This document shows positions 1-4,832 of a stretch of DNA of 6,003 bases, in pieces; the first letter of the stretch is position 1; the number at the start of each line of letters is the position of its first letter. Source of the stretch: Bacteroidota bacterium. GTDB lineage: Bacteria > Bacteroidota > Bacteroidia > Bacteroidales > PUMT01. The position numbers and the translations under genes were made by a program. The notes below the pieces were generated by a model that saw only the letters and a list, made by a program, of their open reading frames with translations, was not told where the DNA came from and did not search any database. The stretch is taken from positions 1 through 6,003 of the forward strand of contig PXAP01000349.1 in NCBI GenBank assembly GCA_003567115.1, written 5' to 3'.

Positions 1-2
1 CA

Positions 3-100
3 TGTTACTTCGTAACACAAAAAGGCATGTATAAAGCATGTGGGATCCATCGGAATTGAAACACTAAATATCCTAAACAAGAAAATGTAACACATTGTTA
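3..100. promoter_or_regulatory. Dyad-rich leader upstream of the PspC gene (candidate operator region)
   Basis: No gene is visible in positions 1-128. The stretch holds a perfect 6-bp inverted repeat around a 3-base centre (TGTTAC-TTC-GTAACA, 3-17). It also holds two overlapping small dyads: AATGT-AAC-ACATT at 84-96 and TAACA-CAT-TGTTA at 88-100. The octamer GTAACACA occurs twice, at 12-19 and 87-94. In Bacteroidota, PspC genes of this type often lie beside a PadR-family regulator gene, and PadR operators commonly contain ATGT/ACAT half-sites, so a regulator site is plausible. This is inference: no regulator gene is in view and no convincing TAnnTTTG promoter is present here. Confidence 0.25.
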
Positions 101-128
101 AACAGATTGCTAATTATACTTCATACAG

Positions 129-1508
129 ATGAAAAAAGCCATTAAAATAAATATCAGGGGTGTCATCTTTCATATAGATGAAGACGCCTATGAAAAGCTG
201 GATGGTTACCTGAAAACGGTTGAATTGTATTTCAGCGGCAGAGAGGGGGGCAGGGAGATTGTCGATGATATTGAATCGCGTATTGCCGAGCTGTTTCAGA
301 TGCGGGTAAGTGAACAGAAAAAAGAGGTGATATCTCTGGAAGATGTTACCGAAGTAACTGCTGTAATGGGAGATCCAAGCGATTTTGTCGAAGAGCCAAT
401 CACCCAGGAAGATGATCATGGAAGCAGTTCCAAAGAGACAAAACGGACTGCAACCAGGGGGGCAAAACGGCTTTACCGGGATCCCGATAATGCAGTTTTT
501 GGTGGTGTTTGCGGGGGACTTGGTGCTTATTTTGGAATCGATCCGGTACTTATCAGGATTCTTTTTGTGGTATTGTTAATTGCCGGTTACGGGGTATGGG
601 GACTGGTTTATATTATATTGTGGATTGCCATACCAAAGGCTGTTTCCATAGCGCAGAAACTGGAAATGCGGGGAGAACGGGTTACCATATCCAATATTGA
701 GAAAACCGTAAAGCAGGAGTATGAAGAGGTGAAGTCCAATTTTGAAAAGATTGAAAAAAGCGAGGGATATAAACAGGCCACCTCAACAGCCGGTGAGATT
801 CTCCGGGTCCTTGGACAAATTGTTGTGGTTATTGCCAAAGTGTTTCTGATTCTGCTTGGCGTTATTCTGATCTTTGCAGGCTTTATACTTCTGATGAGCT
901 TTTTGGGAGTTTTCTTTTTCAATTCCAACTTTTTTCCCTTCGAATGGTTCAGCATCAGTTTTTTCCCCCTGAGCCGGCACCTTCCGGTTTTTGCTGATCC
1001 CTTGCACCTTTCGGTCTTTCTTGCTGCTCTGTTTGTTGCAGTTATTATACCGATTATCACTATTATATACGGCGGGATAAAGCTGATTTTCCGGATCAGG
1101 ACAAAAGACCGCATAATTGGCATTCTGGCGCTTGTAATCTGGATTGCAAGTATCTCGGTGCTTTTCACGCTCGGATTTATAGAATACGGTAAATATGTCT
1201 TCAGTGGCTCTTACCGGGAGAATGTAATTATTGCCCCGTCACCTTCAAAAACCCTGTATCTGAAGCTGGAGGAGGATGTAAATATGACTCAGCTTGAAGA
1301 TCTGACCCGGTTTCATAGTCCATCGACCGGAATATTCCGGTCTCACAACCAACCGGCAGGAGTATCTGCTTCCGGGGGGTTCATCCGGGGGCACTGCCTT
1401 GATCCCTCAGATGAGATGTACCGGTCATGTCCCTCTTTCAGCATAAGGCATATTCCGGCCGGTGATCCGGAATTTGTCGCAGAACACAGGGCAAGAGGTT
1501 CGAGCTGA
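129..1508 (+). CDS. PspC domain-containing inner-membrane protein, C-terminus apparently truncated
   Basis: 459 residues. Residues 1-90 form the acidic N-terminal region seen before the PspC domain in Bacteroidota, with GVIFHIDEDAYEKLDGYL (11-28), GGREIVDDIESRIAELF (40-56) and a VISLEDVTEVTAVMGDPSDF-like segment (67-86). The PspC domain spans about 112-172: KRLYRDPDNAVFGGVCGGL, then YFGIDPVLIRILF and a transmembrane helix ending LWIAIPKA. A charged linker with the family's KLEMRGE and SNIEK motifs follows (178-191). Three more hydrophobic segments lie near 224-264, 291-322 and 328-350, and a soluble tail near 351-459. PspC proteins act at the cytoplasmic membrane in phage-shock/envelope-stress responses; the role of this long form is not established. 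Related proteins as I recall them are roughly 550-600 residues and continue past an RARGS-like motif through a beta-rich domain; this one stops exactly there (residues 454-459). The ATG at 129 precedes the conserved MKK start; upstream is A/T-rich with no Shine-Dalgarno. Confidence 0.9.
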   Translation: MKKAIKINIRGVIFHIDEDAYEKLDGYLKTVELYFSGREGGREIVDDIESRIAELFQMRVSEQKKEVISLEDVTEVTAVMGDPSDFVEEPITQEDDHGSSSKETKRTATRGAKRLYRDPDNAVFGGVCGGLGAYFGIDPVLIRILFVVLLIAGYGVWGLVYIILWIAIPKAVSIAQKLEMRGERVTISNIEKTVKQEYEEVKSNFEKIEKSEGYKQATSTAGEILRVLGQIVVVIAKVFLILLGVILIFAGFILLMSFLGVFFFNSNFFPFEWFSISFFPLSRHLPVFADPLHLSVFLAALFVAVIIPIITIIYGGIKLIFRIRTKDRIIGILALVIWIASISVLFTLGFIEYGKYVFSGSYRENVIIAPSPSKTLYLKLEEDVNMTQLEDLTRFHSPSTGIFRSHNQPAGVSASGGFIRGHCLDPSDEMYRSCPSFSIRHIPAGDPEFVAEHRARGSS

Positions 1509-1527
1509 CAGTTAATAATTTTTTAAG

Positions 1528-1558
1528 TTTCCGGTATTGCATTTTTTTATTATTTTTG
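1528..1558 (+). promoter_or_regulatory. Bacteroidota-type promoter of the tRNA-Gln gene
   Basis: TATTTTTG at 1551-1558 matches the Bacteroidota -7 consensus TAnnTTTG exactly and lies 20 bases before the mature tRNA 5' end, so a start site near 1565 would give a short leader. The -33 element is weak: TTTC at 1528-1531 is a three-of-four match to TTTG, about 20 bases upstream of the -7 box. The box lies in an A/T-rich gap only 42 bases after the PspC stop codon. Confidence 0.6.
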
Positions 1559-1578
1559 CACCTGAATTTGAAAAATCC

Positions 1579-1649
1579 TGACCGATGGTGTAACGGTAGC
1601 ACTGCAGATTTTGGTTCTGCCTGTCCAGGTTCGAATCCTGGTCGGTCAA
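1579..1649 (+). tRNA. tRNA-Gln, anticodon TTG
   Basis: A complete 71-base cloverleaf. The acceptor stem is TGACCGA (1579-1585) with TCGGTCA (1642-1648), seven perfect pairs starting with the U1-A72 pair typical of bacterial tRNA-Gln. The D stem is GTG/CAC (1588-1590/1600-1602). The anticodon stem is GCAGA/TCTGC (1604-1608/1616-1620), with loop TTTTGGT giving anticodon TTG at positions 34-36. The T arm is CCAGG-TTCGAAT-CCTGG (1625-1641). The base at 1649 is the discriminator A. The CCA end is not encoded (the next bases are CTCC), so it must be added after transcription. This is an isolated single tRNA gene with its own promoter and terminator. It decodes CAA, and CAG by wobble. Confidence 0.97.
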
Positions 1650-1660
1650 CTCCGGAAAAA

Positions 1661-1699
1661 CAAAGACCCCTGTATCTGAAAATGATGCAGGGGTCTTTG
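1661..1699. terminator. Strong bidirectional intrinsic terminator
   Basis: CAAAGACCCCTG (1661-1672) is perfectly complementary to CAGGGGTCTTTG (1688-1699). The stem extends by four more pairs inward, one of them G-T (1673-1676 with 1684-1687), leaving a 7-base loop. This is 16 pairs in all. On the plus strand it ends the tRNA-Gln transcript, but the bases after it (TATAAATG) are a poor T-tract. On the minus strand it is followed by TTTTTCC (complement of 1654-1660), a proper intrinsic terminator tail, so it is well placed to stop read-through from the convergent lipoprotein gene whose stop codon lies 228 bases away. Confidence 0.85.
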
Positions 1700-1926
1700 T
1701 ATAAATGGGGGTACTTTCCTGTTTTGTGCGCCACATGAACGCTGGTTTTTTAAATAATTGATTTATAACTTATAAAGGTTTTGTGATATGCTAATTTGGG
1801 TGCTGCAAGCCGCGCGACCTGATTTCTCTGCAAAAGTGCGGGCAGAAAAGGTGGGAGGGGGGCTGCTAATATCCGATAATTTGCTCAGAAACTTTGGGTC
1901 TTTTAATTTTACAGGCAACTGTTCTT

Positions 1927-2829
1927 TCAGGGTTCACGGTATCGGGGCACACGCTCGGGCAGGTCGCCCCGCACGCAGCGTACCGGTAATCCGGTAGTTT
2001 TGCTTTGGAAATAAAATAATCCGGATCGGAGTATACAGGCCGGAACTTTTTCTCTTTTTGTAATATATTCATTTCTATCGGGAAAATCAGAACCGGATGT
2101 CCAGAAATGGGATTTGTAGCCAATGCCAGACCCGTGGCCGTCGTATTGTCCGGCAGGGAGGGCCGAGAAACCGAACTCATCAGTACCCGCAAGAGACGAA
2201 TATTCCAGTTCAAAGTCTGAGTGAGGGTCTTCCTCATCAGGGAAAACAATCACTATTTTTTCGTCTTTGTTCCAGCGCGGATGAATGGTTGTGTTGCAAT
2301 CGTCCCCCAGGGGCGAATCGACCTGACGGCATGATTTCAGGAAGTCGCCGACATTGTCGGCATTAATTTCGTCATAGTTGTCAATCAGATAGAACATTAG
2401 TCCGTCCCAATCCTCTGCCGACGGCACCCTCCATCCCACGGGGCAAAGATTGCCGGTTTCAACTGTGTACCAGTTGTAATGGAGCCCGTAGGCAGAGATA
2501 ACCTCCTCATCAGAATCCAGTCCGTCAACATTTTCGTGCGGGTAAACGGCAAATGCTCCCGTTTCGGTGTTTGACCATTCAGCCGGATCAAGTCCGGTTG
2601 GTATCGGGGTGCCGTCGTTGTAACTTTTTGTCCGAAGGTTTTCAACCGTCCATTCTCCCCAGCCTATCTCAACGGTTTTGTAAATATTACCATCTATGTC
2701 AGTCACGCTGCCAAAGTACTCATTTTCCTTCTCATCTTTGAGAGGGTCATCTTTTTGGCAACCCGGGGTTAAAAACAAATAAAATCCCAGAGCTGCCAGC
2801 ACGTAAATCAGGGGATCTCTTGTTTTCAT
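1927..2829 (-). CDS. FISUMP-domain lipoprotein, predicted surface-exposed
   Basis: 300 residues. The N-terminus has a basic start, a hydrophobic stretch (7-20) and a lipobox ending TPGC, giving lipidation at Cys24. The mature start CQKDDP matches the QKDD-type lipoprotein export signal described in Capnocytophaga, which directs lipoproteins to the outer face of the outer membrane; surface location is inferred from this. Residues about 38-287 carry the Fibrobacter succinogenes major paralogous domain (TIGR02145): DIDGNIYKTVEIG (44-56), ENLRTKSYNDG (63-73), YGLHYNWYTVETGNLCP followed by VGWRVPSAEDW (114-141), FGFSALPAGQYDG (219-231) and the closing GLPVRCVR (280-287). The domain is common in Bacteroidota and Fibrobacter surface proteins; its biochemical function is unknown. 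Thirteen extra residues rich in Arg and Pro follow the usual end. The gene probably has its own promoter in the 239-bp gap upstream. The start is set by the signal peptide and an A/T-rich leader. Confidence 0.9.
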   Translation of the reverse strand: MKTRDPLIYVLAALGFYLFLTPGCQKDDPLKDEKENEYFGSVTDIDGNIYKTVEIGWGEWTVENLRTKSYNDGTPIPTGLDPAEWSNTETGAFAVYPHENVDGLDSDEEVISAYGLHYNWYTVETGNLCPVGWRVPSAEDWDGLMFYLIDNYDEINADNVGDFLKSCRQVDSPLGDDCNTTIHPRWNKDEKIVIVFPDEEDPHSDFELEYSSLAGTDEFGFSALPAGQYDGHGSGIGYKSHFWTSGSDFPDRNEYITKREKVPACILRSGLFYFQSKTTGLPVRCVRGDLPERVPRYREP

Positions 2830-2923
2830 TATTTTTATATTAAAAAGATGAATTAACGATAAATAAGCTATGCCATACCTTAAATTATGATAGTGCTGAA
2901 ATTACAAGTGGGAGATGCCAGCA

Positions 2924-2948
2924 GGGGCGGGTTTTCATCCCGGCTCCC
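2924..2948. other. GC-rich imperfect hairpin in the intergenic gap
   Basis: CGGG (2928-2931) pairs with CCCG (2939-2942) around a 7-base loop. A second short GGG/CCC helix (2924-2927 with 2946-2948) is separated from it by a small internal loop. It stands out in an otherwise A/T-rich gap between the aminopeptidase gene and the lipoprotein gene. It could weakly terminate minus-strand read-through from the aminopeptidase gene, but no T-tract follows closely on either strand, so the function is uncertain. Confidence 0.3.
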
Positions 2949-2959
2949 AATCAAGAGTT

Positions 2960-3061
2960 TTTAAGTTTAAATTAAAACCATTACAGATCCACTGTTTGTA
3001 AAGATAGGAAAAAAAATGCTAAAAATGAAACGTTTTAGGGTTAAAATCAAACCATTACAGA
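2960..3061. repeat. Imperfect direct repeat pair, 74-bp period, at the 3' end of the aminopeptidase gene
   Basis: Copies lie at 2960-2987 and 3034-3061 and agree at 24 of 28 positions, including the perfect 13-mer AAACCATTACAGA (2975-2987 and 3049-3061). Similarity continues past the 13-mer if a 4-base gap is allowed (CTGTTTGT at 2992-2999 against CTGATTGT at 3062-3069). The right-hand copy therefore runs to the edge of the aminopeptidase stop codon. Between the copies lies A-rich DNA with no gene. The pair may be the remains of a local tandem duplication. Its low complexity (A/T-rich) lowers confidence outside the 13-mer. Confidence 0.6.
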
Positions 3062-3068
3062 CTGATTG

Positions 3069-4553
3069 TCATCTTCTCATTGCTTTTTCAATATCTTCAA
3101 TGGTTTTCGGGGCGTTTTCTGAAAGTACCCTGTTTCCGTCTTCAGTTATCAGCACATCATCTTCTATCCTGATCCCTATGCCGGCATATTTTTCATATAC
3201 CGGACCGACCTTTTCCGCGAAAGCATCAAGCTCTTCAGCAGTAGCCCGGTCGCCAAAGAGTCCGTGCAGATGATCCAGCCTGTCAGCTAAAAGATAAATG
3301 CCGGGCTCTATGGTCATTACCATTCCTGCAACCAGCTCCCTGCCCCTTATTTCAGGGTTAAGTATGTAGGAGTCACGGTCAGGGGCATCCATATCTCCGT
3401 AGCTGCCCACGTCATGAACATTCAGTCCGATATAATGATTATTGCGGTACTGGATATAAAACCGTTTCTGCCACCATGAGGTGGTATCAGTAATCAGTCC
3501 CAGATCATAAAGCCCCTCTACGATAATTTCAGTTGCCCTGTGGTGGCAGTCAAGGATCCGCCGCCCCTGCACCATCTCTTTTATAGCTTCCTGCTGTGCC
3601 TTGAGCACCAGCTCATACAGGACCTTTTGCTTTTCACTGAAACTGCCGTTGACGGGAATGGTTCTTGTAACGTCGGCAACATAACCCCGGCAGGATGCCC
3701 CCACATCCATCAGCAGCAGGTCGCCGTCCTGCATGGTGCGGTCATTTTTATTGTAATGCAGTATGGCAGCGTTCGGCCCCGAGCCCACGATAGATGGAAA
3801 CCCTGCAGAAAGTCCGTTTTTCCGGAAAACATATTCTATCTCAGCCTGCACGTCATATTCCTTCTGTCCCGGCCGCACCGTCTTCAATACCCTCCTGTGA
3901 GCCAGGCTGGTTACTTCAACGGCCTTTTCAAGCTGAGCTATTTCCCAGTCGTCTTTGATAACCCTCATTTCATGGATAACAGTGGCAAGATCGGTGTGAA
4001 TGGTCCCGGAGGCCTTATCTGCATTTTTCCCGGAAAGGTTTTTTATCCGTTCAATTAAAGTTCTGTCCTCGGCATGATAGGAAACTGATTTTTTCCCTTC
4101 GGTTATCAGGGGCAGCTTACCGCTGAATTCCTGAACGGTATATGCAATATCGGCCCCGTACTTTTCAACAGCTCCTTCAATGCCCGGCCTTTCTCCGTCC
4201 CACAGGGTTGCCATTGGCTCCCTCGGGGGGACAAAAAGAGTAAACGGGGTATCGGACAGAGGGTCCAGAACTGCAACCGCACCCCTTTGGCCGGTCAAAC
4301 CGGTCAGGTAAATAAAATCATTACCTGTTGCTGCCGATATGATGGCAATATCACCTTTCATCTTATTCATCAGCCTCTGGCGCCGGAGCTCAAAAACCCC
4401 GGGATCAAAATCGGGTGTTTCACCCGTGAATATGAATTTATGTGAAAGTGTGCAGCATGAATCAGCTGTTTCCTGTCCGGCGCTATTTGTTGTACCCATA
4501 CCTGTTACCATAATGAATGCCGTAAAAACGGTACTTAAAAATATATTCTGCAT
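3069..4553 (-). CDS. Exported M24B family Xaa-Pro aminopeptidase-like metallopeptidase
   Basis: 494 residues. Family members use two metal ions to remove an N-terminal residue preceding proline. A hydrophobic N-terminus (about 4-19, possible cleavage after NSA at 25) suggests export to the periplasm. Residues about 45-185 match the creatinase/PepP N-terminal domain (FELRRQRLMNKMKGDIAII onward) and 200-480 the pita-bread catalytic domain. Metal ligands by alignment to E. coli PepP: Asp283 (MDVGA), Asp294 (ADVTRT), His373 (NNHYIGLN), Glu416 (TIEPG) and Glu464 (IRIEDD). His266 (ILHYNKN) and His380 (VHDVG) match PepP His243 and His361. The position of PepP His350 is Tyr369 here. The loop between the two Glu ligands is about 25 residues longer than in E. 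coli. The start ATG has AGGA eight bases upstream and is the only in-frame ATG before a stop at 4632-4634. The signal peptide unusually lacks Lys/Arg in its first residues. Same strand as its neighbours, but gaps of more than 230 bp argue against tight coupling. Confidence 0.9.
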   Translation of the reverse strand: MQNIFLSTVFTAFIMVTGMGTTNSAGQETADSCCTLSHKFIFTGETPDFDPGVFELRRQRLMNKMKGDIAIISAATGNDFIYLTGLTGQRGAVAVLDPLSDTPFTLFVPPREPMATLWDGERPGIEGAVEKYGADIAYTVQEFSGKLPLITEGKKSVSYHAEDRTLIERIKNLSGKNADKASGTIHTDLATVIHEMRVIKDDWEIAQLEKAVEVTSLAHRRVLKTVRPGQKEYDVQAEIEYVFRKNGLSAGFPSIVGSGPNAAILHYNKNDRTMQDGDLLLMDVGASCRGYVADVTRTIPVNGSFSEKQKVLYELVLKAQQEAIKEMVQGRRILDCHHRATEIIVEGLYDLGLITDTTSWWQKRFYIQYRNNHYIGLNVHDVGSYGDMDAPDRDSYILNPEIRGRELVAGMVMTIEPGIYLLADRLDHLHGLFGDRATAEELDAFAEKVGPVYEKYAGIGIRIEDDVLITEDGNRVLSENAPKTIEDIEKAMRR

Positions 4554-4717
4554 AATCAGTGTCCTGTTAAAAAACCGGTTAAAGTATTTATCAAATTCAG
4601 GCGGCCTTACTGTCCTGGTTTTTTGAAAAAGTCAAAGCCGGAAATGTTCAGATAGCGGTCAGATTCATTTCCGTCAATGTGATTAACAAATGGCTGCCTG
4701 CAGTTCCGGCTCCCATC

Positions 4718-4749
4718 CGGGCTGAAAGAGATGGAGGTTTCCCGTGAAT
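4718..4749. repeat. 32-bp perfect direct repeat, copy 1
   Basis: Identical over 32 bases to 4791-4822, starting CGGGCTGAAAGAG and ending TTTCCCGTGAAT on the plus strand. Each copy can fold into a bulged stem: CGG plus GAAA paired with TTTC plus CCG. The 41 bases between the copies resemble the flanking units, so this is the most conserved core of the larger array. Confidence 0.9.
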
Positions 4750-4790
4750 AATCAGCTGACGGTTCCATTTCCAAGGATGATTTGACCATA

Positions 4791-4822
4791 CGGGCTGAAA
4801 GAGATGGAGGTTTCCCGTGAAT
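4791..4822. repeat. 32-bp perfect direct repeat, copy 2
   Basis: The second identical copy, 73 bp from the first by start position. It lies 10 bases beyond the oxidoreductase stop codon (4833-4835), in the 3' untranslated region of that gene. The same bulged hairpin can form in it. Confidence 0.9.
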
Positions 4823-4832
4823 GCATAGCTGC

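Noticed and set aside
608..1168. Minus-strand 186-codon reading frame inside the PspC gene
   Set aside because: It is a shadow of the membrane-spanning part of the PspC gene on the other strand; its composition is the reverse complement of hydrophobic codons and it has no domain.
1579..1740. tRNA-Gln as an integration site for a mobile element
   Set aside because: No duplicate of the tRNA 3' end is found elsewhere in the window, and there is no integrase. The downstream DNA is a terminator followed by an ordinary lipoprotein gene.
1788..1997. Plus-strand 69-codon reading frame between the terminator and the lipoprotein gene
   Set aside because: It overlaps the lipoprotein 3' end on the opposite strand, has no recognisable domain, and has low-complexity composition.
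2999..3006. TATCTTTA on the minus strand as a promoter -7 box for the lipoprotein gene
   Set aside because: It has one mismatch to TAnnTTTG, lies about 170 bases from the start codon, and has no good -33 element, so it cannot be separated from chance in A/T-rich DNA.
3540..4058. Plus-strand 172-codon reading frame inside the aminopeptidase gene
   Set aside because: It lies entirely opposite a well-supported metallopeptidase catalytic domain, and its translation shows no family features.
4718..4822. Possible minimal CRISPR array (32-bp repeats around a 41-bp segment)
   Set aside because: There are only two perfect repeats. The intervening sequence resembles the flanking units instead of a foreign spacer, the first unit includes coding sequence, and no cas genes are present.
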